This document shows positions 11,015-20,424 of a DNA stretch of 64,000 bases, piece by piece; within the stretch, counting starts at the first letter, position 1, and every line of letters starts with the position of its first letter. The stretch comes from Polytrichum commune (taxonomy: Eukaryota; Streptophyta; Polytrichopsida; Polytrichales; Polytrichaceae), in contig OX485804.1 in assembly GCA_950295325.1 (NCBI GenBank), forward strand, positions 14,756,001-14,820,000, written 5' to 3'. A model generated the notes under the pieces. That model searched no databases, had not been told where the DNA came from, and saw only the letters and a program-made list of their open reading frames with translations. Both the position numbers and the translations under genes were made by a program.

Positions 11015-12973
11015 GGTAACCCCCTTCAATTTAGCATCTTTGTTCCTAGTCAATACATTGTAACAACGACACATATAGCGGGATATACAACTACATAATG
11101 ACACATAAAATACATGATACGACTAAACAATGATACATAAAACATTGAATTACGACTGTACAATGACTAATACTGGCTACTGGAAATAATTATACAATGA
11201 CACATATTGTGTAAGATATAACTACAGAATGAAACATTGATCACTTCATATATACAACTGACCAGCAACCAGTAAAATACACATGCAAACACTTTGTGGA
11301 TCTTACAGAGGTGCATGCCCATGTCTGCTCTGAATCTTGCAGGTCCTCCGTTATTTCTGTAATCCCGGTGTCAAGAAAAATGTGCACTATCCGGTAAGCA
11401 CGGGGCTGTTTTTTTTTTATGGTAGTCTTTAAAAATTTATGGTACCTTTCCCTTCTCCTACACCCTTATTGTAAATGCCTCTCAATATTGTCCTACTAAA
11501 CTTCAGAATAGTATATCACTCACCTAACCCACTCTCTTCAAGTGAAACTTGGTACAGTTATTAAATACCTTACTAAAAGTATCCACACCAAATTTCAGCA
11601 CAAACGGAGCTCAAACTGAAACGTTATGTATGTTTTTCTAATTCTAACTTCCTAGCATGAATGTCGTGGTATAACATCCGGTCATTAAAACTCTAATAAC
11701 TTCTAACCATTAAGTCCAATCAATGTTAAATTTTGACACATAATAGATAAATAAGATCAAAAGGTACTGTCAAATTTTTGAAGCCATAGCTATAATACGA
11801 AAAAATATTCATATTTTCAAACCTTCTTATTCTAGTTGTCTTTAATCCTAGACACCCTTCACTTTAATTTTTTACAATTTTTTCTCCCTAAAAACTGAAG
11901 CTTCCAAATTTTTACCTCAACTTCTATATCTCATAAAGAACATCCTCTCAAATTTTCATAACAATCAAACACCCTAATCATCGACAATTCACAAATCCTT
12001 CATTCCAAAGTTCTGCTCACTTAAAAATCAATGAAACAATATAAATAATGCACATAGTGCAACGTAATCATTCTAAAAGTCTCACCCCCTCATCCTCTTG
12101 TATAGATGAGCTTCCTTGACACTTTTTCTTCTCACAATGCTCAAAGCTCCTTCAACTCTACACAAGTACTAACTCCAAATGCTAACATTCGTCCTCCTTA
12201 ACACACTTCTAACACCCCTTAAATACGCTTCTTCTTTGCCCCTTTCGGCCAATAGAAAATCATTGGGGTAAGGATTTCTAGAACCCCAAATGGCTAATTG
12301 ATAGGAGACATTTTGGGTAAAAGGTTTCTAGAATCCTTATCTTGCTGGAAATAGGAAATGTTTGGGTTAAAGGTTTCTAGAACCCTTATCCCGCTAGAAA
12401 TAAGAAAGTTTTGGGTTAAAGGCTAATCCGGCAAGCCAGTAGGAAAATTTGGGTTTAAGGCTTCTAGAGATCTTATCTAGCTAACAAATAGGAAACTAAA
12501 AATTTAGGCCTTCTAGAACCCATAGGTAATTAAATAACGGTCCGCTGGCAAATCCTATCTTTTCCAAATCTTACCTATCACATCCATCTACCGAGTCACC
12601 CGGTCTTGAATTTAAGACCGGTTCTCAATTTAAACAACTAACTTATATCATCATATAAATATCAATTTGAAAAAAACAATAACATATAAAATGCCTAAGT
12701 TCTAACTAGTAGTCGGCCCACATCACGACACTGGGACTCCTCTGTCTGTTCTTGCTCTGTCATCATGAACACGCGCTCAATTAATGGCTCACATTTCAAA
12801 GTCACCAAGCCCAGCTCAACATAATGGTGAAAGAATACTAGAAAATCATTATTAATCATTACTAAACACTACACTTACCAACTGTGCTTCTTTTCCAACT
12901 TTGCCAGCCCGCCCAATGGTGGACTGGTTCTTCACTGATTTCCTTGCATTTTCCATTTTGATTGCCTTCTGCT
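11015..12973. other. Non-coding AT-rich interval of CACTA-2
   Basis: Short AATGACA/ACGACT motifs at 11030-11260, then AT-rich sequence to 12250 with no convincing coding frame. At 12255-12520 there are about five degenerate ~55-bp tandem units containing TTTCTAGAACCCTTATC and GGGTTAAAGG. Nothing else recognised. Confidence 0.5.
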
Positions 12974-13231
12974 TCATTTCTGGTTTTGACCAGTACTCAC
13001 AAAGACGTGCTTACTAATCGGGCTCAATATAAATCGGGCATGGTTTCTTCCACTCAAAAACCATGCCTTCATTTTAGACCTCTCAGTTTTTATCTGCCTC
13101 TTTACTGCATTCTTGAATCCCTTCTCTGATAGTTTGCTCCCCACATATTCAAACTTATTGTCCAGGGCACTCCTTAGTTTCTCAATGCTGCAAGCGGATT
13201 GGTCCTTCCACTCTACACAACTCACGTCCAA
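12974..13231 (-). CDS. Transposase_24-like exon of CACTA-2
   Basis: About 80 codons rich in Lys and Arg, with LDNKFEYVGSKLSEKGFKNA and VKRQIKTERSKMKAWF. The pattern (FEY..., then Q-I/M-K/R-T-x-R-S-K/N-M-K) matches the corresponding exon of CACTA-1 at 2640-2760, so both CACTA elements encode the same domain family. This region of CACTA proteins is DNA-binding by family knowledge. Open upstream at the 13231 side; exact exon borders not resolved. Confidence 0.5.
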   Translation of the reverse strand: MDVSCVEWKDQSACSIEKLRSALDNKFEYVGSKLSEKGFKNAVKRQIKTERSKMKAWFLSGRNHARFILSPISKHVFVSTGQNQK

Positions 13232-13370
13232 TATCCTAGGGATCAGGCTCCTAAGTGCTTCGTCAAATTCATTCTTACCTTTGCAACCTCAATCTATGCC
13301 TCCACCCACCTTGACCCTCACCTTTTGCGGTTTTTATCCCACAACTCTCCTTGCATCCACTATTTCCTTC

Positions 13371-13640
13371 CTATGCGCTCTCTGGCTTCAATGTGGGACC
13401 CTCGTTATGTGGGGCTACGGGAGCTTGTTGTGGCTGCATCCAAGGACTAGGAAATTGTTGACCCATCATCCACGGGTCATGTTGCCCCATCATCCACTGT
13501 TGTTGTTGTGTGGATGGCGGCGCCATCCATGGTTGTTGCATCCACGAGGGATTGGTCGGGAGTGCAGCTTCTGGTTGAGGAGGAGTTGTTGTTTTTGGTT
13601 GGGAGACGTGCGCCTTCGTACAAAGAACCAACATCATCAT
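13371..13640 (-). CDS. Met/Gln/Pro-rich exon, probably part of the CACTA-2 protein
   Basis: About 89 codons dominated by WMQQPWM, QQQQWMMGQ and PWMMGQQ, i.e. a low-complexity W/M/Q/P segment of the kind that links domains in transposon proteins. It sits between the Transposase_24-like exon (12974-13231) and another candidate exon (13819-13960) on the same strand. No catalytic motif; assignment to the gene is by position. Confidence 0.35.
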   Translation of the reverse strand: MMMLVLCTKAHVSQPKTTTPPQPEAALPTNPSWMQQPWMAPPSTQQQQWMMGQHDPWMMGQQFPSPWMQPQQAPVAPHNEGPTLKPESA

Positions 13641-13818
13641 GAGCGCATAACTACATTCATTTCGACAGTTCCGGTAATTGTCTTAGGAATGTGAAGCGAT
13701 ATGTTACTACACGAGAACCTACACACACGAGAACCGATTGAATTCGCAATTCTTCACATATTCACATCCAGAAACTATCGCATCGGATATTCTGAGACAA
13801 ACCTACAAGAAGGCATGA

Positions 13819-13960
13819 AAATTACTTTTTTGGCTGGGCTCTTGAATATTTGCCTTGTGTGCCTCTTTGTTGCACTTGACCCTGGTAGATCCGAGGTGCC
13901 TTCTCGTAATGAGTGAACATCTTCGTCCTTTTCCTCATCTACAAGTGGCTCACCAACCAC
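13819..13960 (-). CDS. Candidate acidic/basic exon upstream in the CACTA-2 gene
   Basis: About 45 codons (GEPLVDEEKDEDVHSLREG, then SATKRHTRQIFKSPAKK) ending at a GTAATT donor-like site. Charged composition fits the N-terminal parts of CACTA proteins. No domain recognised. 13961-14532 holds only AATGACT-type repeats (14325-14470). Confidence 0.3.
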
Positions 13961-14699
13961 ACAATCAGGTACATACGGACAGTTGCGGTGGCAATGCCGA
14001 TCATGTAGCGTAGAGAAAAGTCACCGTGCAGAAATGTACCGAAATTGGAGCCACTAGAATCCCCCATGCCTGTTCAATCAAAAATTGCAACGTGGTTTAG
14101 AGGGGTCATTTCAAAGGGATCAGCTCTAGTGCTCAGCCAAGAAAATATGTTAGTTGAAGCCTACAAACCCTTGTATATTGTTCCAGCTTTGTGAATGTTG
14201 CAATGTCCCGGCTCCATGAGTGTTGGAGCTTATGGAAAATGTCAGTTGGTCAACAGTCCCTACACAATATATGATGTAGGCTTCATATAGGTGCGGTCGG
14301 GACTAGGATTTAGGGAATGTATGGGTTTTGAATGACTATGAATTACTACTTAATGACTAGTTTGCAACTAGTGAATGACTGGTGAATGACTGCTCAATAA
14401 CTAGTGAATGACTGCTGAGTGACTGTTGAATGACTTCTTACTAGCGAATGACTAGTTGGATATGCAAGCAATGACTGGTTAAAGACCATAAAATCACTCT
14501 GACATACAAATACGATTGACCTATACACACTTTGTGAACCCTTTGAGTGGTCCACCACTCTGCGGGATCACTTTTAGTTAGAATGTTAGCATTAAAAGTT
14601 AGAATTGATAGGGAATTTAGGAAAAATTAGTTCATTTAGCATTTAGCATAGAAGAAGGAAGGTCAAAATGAAACTAAGTAGTGCTAGAAGATAGCAAAG

Positions 14700-14805
14700 T
14701 AGAAAAAATGTGCTAGCTAGTAAAAACAACTAGCTAAGCAAATATTAGTAGATGCTAGCTATTAAGCAAATGTTAGTAAATGCTAGCTAAGCAAGTGTTA
14801 GTTTA
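14700..14805. repeat. Minisatellite inside LTR-A (GCTAGCTAAGCAAAT-type, ~29 bp)
   Basis: Imperfect units of ATTAGTAGATGCTAGC plus TAAGCAAAT. The equivalent place in LTR3 (about 55935-56065) has one extra unit, accounting for most of the 29-bp length difference (2870 versus 2841 bp). The unit contains the palindrome GCTAGC. Confidence 0.6.
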
Positions 14806-15093
14806 TTAGTAGTGTGAGGCACACAAGACTATTAGAGGTGGTTTAGGTAAGAAGATAAAATCGGCGTGAAGAATTTTGAAGACAAAAAAGAAAGAGAGCA
14901 AGGGGGATACTTGCCCACTTGCCCCCTTGCCAACTCGATGGCGGAAAAATTAGAAAGATTTCTAAAGGTTTTTTGTCGGAGCCACCTCGGCGAGAGGGTG
15001 GCAACCTCAACCGGGAAAACCCCCGAGCCAAAATTTCGGGAAAGGGTTTGAAAAATGGATCCGGTGGAGGAGGGGTCCAACCCTTTTGTGAGA

Positions 15094-15107
15094 GGGTTTA
15101 AAAACCC
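15094..15107 (+). promoter_or_regulatory. TATA-like element of LTR-A
   Basis: GGGTTTAAAAACCC, itself near-palindromic, followed by a CT-rich stretch (CTCTCTCTCTTTCTC) that resembles a plant initiator region. A likely polyadenylation signal AATAAAA lies near 15279. Both suggest a promoter and an R region here. Inference from composition and position; same site in LTR2 at +30243. Confidence 0.4.
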
Positions 15108-16439
15108 CTCCTTCCACCTTGTAGCTCTCTCTCTTTCTCTAGTTTTTGGGCGAAGCCCTGCTTCAATGTAGTTAGGAAAAAATCCTTTAGCATGTATTCT
15201 CAATGGTCTAAAAGAAAGGCTTGAGAACCTCCTCTACTCTCTCTCTCCTAGTTAGGTTGTATGTTTATTAACACACCAATAAAATTATTCCTTCTTTTGT
15301 AGAGGTAGGTTGGATGGTAGAGTTTTGAGTAGAGGCATTATAGACCTCATCTGCCAATGCCCTGAAGGCTTAGTTCAAAAGCTAGAACAAGATACTTATC
15401 ATTTTTCTCTTAGAGAGATTTCATATAGCTATCCATAGCCGTTTCCCATTTGTGATTTGGTTGAGATGACAATTAGTTATGGATTTTCAAAGATGGAGTA
15501 GAAAAACTGGGTGGTCTTGTGGGTAGCGGCTGCTGGATCAGACCTGCGAGCCCAATAGGAATTTTAATTCCAAGAAATTATATTTTTCCCAAGTAGAACT
15601 TTTGTGTAGCTTTCCAAAATGGCTTAGAACATTTGATTTGAGCATGAATTGAATTAGATATGAATTGTGCAAGATGGGACACATAGTTTGAGAACTTTTG
15701 GTTGACTGCTGCATTACAGAGGACCTGCTGGGTTCACTTCGGCTTACCTTTCTAATCACATATTTTTATCAAATACATCTTTTTAATATCTCTCCAGGGT
15801 CATATAGAACGTTTGATTTGACTAAGATTTGAATTAGATATGAATGGTTGAAGGCGAGATACATAGTTTAAGCCTTCTTGATTGACTGCTGTGTTACAAG
15901 GAGTCCGCTGAATTTCTATTAGCTTAACCTGCTGATGTCATAATTTTTTCTAGTTAGAGCTTGTTCATAGCTTTCCAATGGTATAAGGAAAGCCTAGATC
16001 CAAGTAGTAAGGAATGTGCTATGAATTTTTGAAGTTAGAAGGTAGATAGGTGGGTTGGAAGGGTCGGTTGAATCGACCTCACACTTCCAACCCTCATAAC
16101 TTTTGCATTTCTTATCCGATTAGAGTGATTTTTAGATCATTGGAAAAAGATAATTTGGTGCACTAAGTATAAATATTATGCTTAGGATTAAATTACAGGG
16201 CAGAATAACACTTTATATTTTAATTGTTAACTAAGGTACGCTTACTACCAAACTAGTTACAAAGAAGGAGGCAAGGTCGACGCTCGGAAAGTGGAGCAAG
16301 GAAGGAGGTAGCGGCTCGGCCTACATCAAGCCCAAATCAACCGAGGAAAATTGAGGTAAATTAACTAACCTTAAGCCTTCCATTTAGGATCGGAGGGAGC
16401 ACGGCTAAGGTACGCATCTCTAAACCCACTCACCTATCT

Positions 16440-16690
16440 CGTAAGGTCAAGTGGCTTGACCACTTGACCGCCAAGGGAGTACCCAATTCCATTGTTTTCG
16501 GGGCCCTTGGTATGTTTTGTGGTAGTAGCTTCATTTATTAGCAAGTTTCGTGTGTGGTAAGTCGGATTAATCACCGACACGACCACTCTGAATGTTGTTG
16601 GTGGAAAGGTGGGGTTAATGACCCGCGAATCCACTATTATGTTGTTGGCCCCATAGATTGGGAGTAATGGCCCCAATTTATGAAGATTGC
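16440..16690 (+). other. Dense stem-loop cluster in the 3' part of LTR-A
   Basis: In order: GGTCAAGTGG/CCACTTGACC with loop CTTGA (16445-16469); CCAAGGG/CCCTTGG (16471-16510); outer GTGGT/ACCAC with inner GTCGG/CCGAC and loop ATTAATCA (16554-16586); outer GTGGA/TCCAC with internal loop AAG/GAA, inner GTGGG/CCCGC and loop GTTAATGA (16601-16634); outer CATA/TATG with inner TTGGG/CCCAA (16652-16682). Present in all three LTR-A copies. It would lie in the leader of the genomic RNA; a role in packaging, dimerisation or translation is inference. Confidence 0.6.
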
Positions 16691-17398
16691 GCAACAGGTT
16701 GAACCTACAGGTCGCCCGTCACCCTGGTCCCATTGAGTTGCATTTCGTGGTCTATCCAGTGTAAACACATTTAACAATCAAAACATACCAAATAAATCGT
16801 AAACCCTTGTTGGCAAGAGACCCGAGGTAAGGGGTGATGCCTAATATGTTAATGTAGTGAGTTAGGACGTGCAAACAAAAGTAAGTAATTAAGAAGGAAT
16901 TTGTGTGAAGGGTGGGACTTAGGCCAAGTTCCCCCGCTTAGAAAACTAAATAGAACTAAATAAAGAAATAGGAAGAATTGAATGGTCCATCAAATTGTCG
17001 TTATTCCGTTCGTTGAGTTAGGGTGGTATGAGTCACACCCGGTTGGGTGTATCAGAACCATCCCAATTCACAAATTAGGATTGCCTTGGTTTCAAGGCTG
17101 GTGCGTCTGCGCGTAGAATAGGTTGTAGGTTAAGGTTAGAACTAGATATGAAATTGGTTAGTGGAGTTTAAAGCCACACTAGTAAAAAACTAAGGCCTAA
17201 CCTCCGGAGGTACTACGACGCATATTTAATCTCCCTTAAAAATCTAACTACTCACGTTATACACCTATCATCCGGGTTCGGCTTGGGCGCCTGCAAATGC
17301 AGGCCACCTTCACCGAAGGGCTTGTGTGATACTTTTAGGCTCCCTCGAAAGGGGGTGGCCCAAAAGTACCACACAAGCCGAAGCGGATTAGCCTCACC

Positions 17399-19000
17399 AT
17401 GGCTAACACGCTGTTTGGTGCAATGTCCGGAGTCCGGCCGGTGAATTGGGGCCTGATCATCCAGGAGATAGTCGGACGGGCCCTCCCCCACATCGGCCGG
17501 AAACCCTCCTTCCTCTCCCCCTTCATTCTACACCTTTACCAGCACTTTGACTGCATCCTGGCGGAGGAGGAGGACCTGCTAACGATAGCGACGGACGAGG
17601 TCACCTACAAGCTTCTTCCGGAAGCCGGAGACGTCGAGACGGAAACATCCAGCGACCCCATTCTTCCGGAAGCACCTCCCTCGTCGCCCGGAAGCCCGCC
17701 GCCGACTGTCTCGAGGCCACTCTCTCCTCCTCCCTCGCACCATCATCCGGAAGCCGGACCCAGCCGGGAGACCCCATGGCGGAATGTGGACCTATCCGCT
17801 TGGGACTTTCCGGAGAATCCGTTCAAACGGTTCCAGGAGGGCATGGAGGACCTCAAGACCCAATATTACCGACTGGAGCACATCGTCAAGGGGGCGAACC
17901 ATGCTCTGGACGACTGCGGACCCGGAAACATTCTCCGGGAATTGGCAAAGAGGGCGGACCGGAAGGAGCTGGAGCAAGCCAAGACGGAGAACGCCCACCT
18001 CACCGCACAGGTAGCGGCCATGACTCAGGAGCTGAGTCAGAAGAGCGAGGAGATCCGGAAGTACCATGCGGAGCAGGCAGTGCTCTTCAGCCGGATCCGG
18101 GAGCTGGTGGGTCATCCGGCGGAGATCGTGAACAAGGCACATCTCTACGACCGGATGATGGAGTCCGGAGATCCCGTTTCCGCCAGGCAGACCCTCCCCA
18201 TCCTCGTGAAGTATTCACGGACGATGACGGCGGAAATCCAGAGGGTGGTCCCGCCAAGCGGAACACCGCGGAGGGTGCTCTATCCGGGTCTGCCAGGGTC
18301 ACCAACCGGAACCCTCTACGAGGTGGTTGGTGAAGTAGCCCTGGTTCAGAACCCGCCGTCCTCTGCAGGACCCAGCCAGCAGGGAGGCGGCTCTCGGCCT
18401 GGTAGTTCCGGAGGGGCTCCGGAAAGGGTCCGTTCTCCCCAGGTGAGGCAGAAGAGCACCGGGTCGGTCCGATCCGGAAGGGGCCAGTCCCCTGTTCCAC
18501 GGAACTCGGATAGGTCCCGGACTCCGGATAGGGCTAGGACGCCGATCCGGCACCAGACTTCTGATCGGGATGCAACTCCGAGTAGGGGCAAGGCCCCTAT
18601 GACCCACGCCTCGCCATCGTCTCCACGGGACTGCCAAGTGGTGAGTCCATTTCCTCCGCCACCCTCAAGGGCGGCCTCCAACAGGGATCCGCGGACGGCT
18701 TCACTCTCGGGCGGACGGAATCCCGAGCAGGGCACCGGAAGCGATCCTTCTCCAGTCCGAAGCATCCGGATGGGAACAGCTTCCGGAAACCCAGGGACAG
18801 TCTCCGGGACACCAGGGACCGCTACCCCACGAACCGAGAGGGCAGCGGATTCGGAGGACGAGGTTGCTCCGTCTCCGAACATGAGGAGGATGCTCACGCG
18901 GCTGCAGAAGGCGTCGCCGGCAGGGGGCTCATCCGCCGTCAGCGGGTTAGGGAGCCACTCAAAGGAGGGATCGGCTCCTAAGAAGCACCGGTCTTCTTAG
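17399..19000 (+). CDS. Element B protein, C-terminal ~533 residues (plant mobile-domain/Transposase_32-like, coiled coil, S/R/P-rich tail)
   Basis: The visible frame starts at MANTLFGAMSGVRPVNWG, but in intact context it is internal: in B1 the frame runs through from an upstream segment ending LPILNPDK. The PVNWGLIIQEIV...SPFILHLYQHFDC pattern resembles the 'putative plant transposon protein' (Transposase_32) and plant mobile domains. Residues ~40-65 are acidic, ~70-130 Pro/Ser-rich; ~175-240 form a heptad-like coiled coil (KELEQAKTENAHLTAQVAAM); the tail to ~510 is rich in Ser, Arg and Pro. It stops at 19000. The 5' part of this gene copy is at 56248-56689 (minus), separated by LTR insertion and inversion. 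Relative to B1 it lacks three codons (KDL region). Probably a gag-like or DNA-binding structural protein; no catalytic motif seen. Confidence 0.6.
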   Translation: MANTLFGAMSGVRPVNWGLIIQEIVGRALPHIGRKPSFLSPFILHLYQHFDCILAEEEDLLTIATDEVTYKLLPEAGDVETETSSDPILPEAPPSSPGSPPPTVSRPLSPPPSHHHPEAGPSRETPWRNVDLSAWDFPENPFKRFQEGMEDLKTQYYRLEHIVKGANHALDDCGPGNILRELAKRADRKELEQAKTENAHLTAQVAAMTQELSQKSEEIRKYHAEQAVLFSRIRELVGHPAEIVNKAHLYDRMMESGDPVSARQTLPILVKYSRTMTAEIQRVVPPSGTPRRVLYPGLPGSPTGTLYEVVGEVALVQNPPSSAGPSQQGGGSRPGSSGGAPERVRSPQVRQKSTGSVRSGRGQSPVPRNSDRSRTPDRARTPIRHQTSDRDATPSRGKAPMTHASPSSPRDCQVVSPFPPPPSRAASNRDPRTASLSGGRNPEQGTGSDPSPVRSIRMGTASGNPGTVSGTPGTATPRTERAADSEDEVAPSPNMRRMLTRLQKASPAGGSSAVSGLGSHSKEGSAPKKHRSS

Positions 19001-19168
19001 TTAGGGGAGTAGCTAGAATAGTTAGACAGAATAGAGGTAGGCAGGTAGGACTTAGGAGTTTTCGAAGACGATTAATAAAACTTTCCCTTGGTAAGTGTCA
19101 GCGGAAAACCCGGATCTGGATTCGGGAAATCCGGGAGACCGGGTGTAGTTAGGGTTTTTTTTCTTGAG

Positions 19169-19193
19169 CGGCGGCCACTTGGGCCGCCGCCTT
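19169..19193. other. GC-rich hairpin in element B 3' region
   Basis: Stem GGCGGCC/GGCCGCC with a short ACTTG loop inside a longer GC-rich inverted repeat. Conserved in B1 at about 36451-36473. Lies ~170 bp after the stop codon, before an AATAAATG polyadenylation-like site near 19288. A 3' processing or RNA-stability structure is possible. Confidence 0.5.
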
Positions 19194-19439
19194 CAGTTTA
19201 GGGATTTTTGAGCCTCTACTTAAGGCTGAATAAGGAGCTTGAGAAGGGTTCCTTCTCAATTGTTGTATTGCGATTACTCCTATTCTGAATAAATGTCTTT
19301 GCTTCTCACTCCTTGACTTCTCTTTATTGTTGTTTGTGTGAATGATCCGGAGATCGTTAGTGGAAGAGAGAGAGAGCATGAGGGATAGGAGTTCCGGATA
19401 GGACATGAGAGAGGAGACCCAGATCAGATCCGGTTATCG

Positions 19440-19930
19440 CCTTGTAGATCCTCTCTGAGTGTAGTGGGAAGGAAACCTCACTAATCCGGTAGGTTGGGTA
19501 ACGTCTAGGTGGGATAGCCGCTGGGAAGATTGGGTGAGATCCGGAAGGGATCCGGACTTACGCCAATCTGATCTTCTGAAGAGGTCCCACCGTCCTTAGA
19601 CGGACCTATCCGGATTAGTGGTACGGATCGCCCAGTTAGCTCAGATTGAGTAGAATCCAAGGTAGAGGTAGCCGAACCGATCCGTCGGACGGAGAAGGAG
19701 AGGTCCGGATCAGTAAGGATTCCGGATTGGAGGCCACCTCCGGAGTGCAGTAGGAAGAGATCCTCATTGTTCCGAATGCCTGGGTAACGTCCATGTGAGA
19801 TAGCCGTCGTTAGGACTGGGCAAGATCCGGAAGGTGCCGGACTTACGCCATCCGACCTTCTGAAGAGGTCTCACAGTCTTTGGACGGGGTAATCCGGAAA
19901 GTGGTACGGGTCACCTACTCATCCCGTCGA
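19440..19930. repeat. Degenerate internal duplication in element B 3' region (~290-bp period)
   Basis: 19453-19640 and 19745-19925 share GGGTAACGTC, GATAGCCG, CTTACGCCA, CTTCTGAAGAGGTC and GTGGTACGG in the same order. The same pair is partly present in B1 (36740-37075), so the duplication is old and part of the element. Confidence 0.6.
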
Positions 19931-20424
19931 GTTAGATCTCCGGTCGGAATCCGGACTCCTCTGGCCACTATGGTCCCAAGAAACAATCCAGATCTCTCTG
20001 CGTGACCTGCCAGGACGGACCTGATCAATCCGGATTGGTTGTGAGGGAGTTTCCGGATTCTAACCTTATCAAGGACGTCTTCACCGGAAGAAACCACTTA
20101 TTCTAGAGGGTAGACGTAAAGGGGTGGGTAAGTATTATAAAGAGGACCTAGAAATAACATCCGGAGAGGCACACTCCGGAAAAAGGCTAAGAATGTCCCC
20201 AAAGACCAAATATCCGGAAATTTGGCTAAGGAAGAGGAAATAAGCAGGTACGGAGAGTTTTAGACCTCCTACACTTCACAGAATCCCTGGACGATACTAG
20301 GGTCATCCGGACAACCCAGATTTGGCACTTAAAACCGCCAATCCGGATCTTTTGGTGTTCGCGTGTTCCCACAGAGGAAATTAAATCGAGTGAAAGACAA
20401 TTATGAATCATGAAGGGGATTTAC

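Larger units (their letters stand above)
6627..14532 (-). mobile_element. CACTA-2: second CACTA transposon (one terminus seen), minus-strand genes
   Basis: A terminus starts at 6627 with CACTACAACAAAATTGAC, a classical CACTA inverted terminus, followed by repeated AATGACT-type motifs. Minus-strand exons follow with TNP1-like, Transposase_24-like and low-complexity regions. An LTR (family C) is inserted at 9812 and LTR-A copy 1 at 14533. The opposite terminus was not found; after undoing the inversions the left flank of LTR1 (CACTT, 14528-14532) continues at 47617, so the element may extend there. Confidence 0.6.
14533..17373 (+). mobile_element. LTR-A copy 1 (LTR1), 2841 bp, recombinant flanks
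   Basis: Starts TGTGAACC and ends TACCACA (TGTG/CACA ends). It matches 44776-47616 over its full length with no difference noticed, and an inverted copy at 53378-56247. Left flank CACTT (14528-14532), right flank CAAGC (17374-17378): these differ, so this LTR joins halves of two independent insertions. The right flank falls inside the element B reading frame. Short minus-strand open frames in it (e.g. 14832-15203) are not considered genes. Confidence 0.85.
17374..20373 (+). mobile_element. Element B, copy B2, 3' portion
   Basis: Begins at the TSD copy CAAGC next to LTR1 and ends CGTGTTCCCACA at 20373, followed by GAGGA. The 5' portion of the same copy is at 56248-57342 (minus), where it begins TGTGGGAG and is preceded by GAGGA in the element's orientation. 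So element B has 7-bp inverted ends TGTGGGA/TCCCACA and a 5-bp duplication. It carries one long reading frame and a 1.3-kb 3' untranslated part. TCCGGA is strikingly frequent. No LTRs: the 5' and 3' ends share no sequence beyond the inverted ends. Confidence 0.7.

Noticed and set aside
14832-15203. 123-codon minus-strand frame in LTR-A, also in LTR2 and LTR3
   Set aside because: Identical only because the LTR copies are nearly identical; antisense to promoter/leader, no domain.
16434-16694. 86-codon minus-strand frame in LTR-A (also 46677 and 54057)
   Set aside because: Covers the hairpin cluster; better explained as structured leader.
17776-18897. Long overlapping frames on both strands in element B (and again at 35054-36185)
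   Set aside because: GC-rich, repetitive coding DNA opens shadow frames; only the frame with the mobile-domain-like segment and coiled coil is supported.
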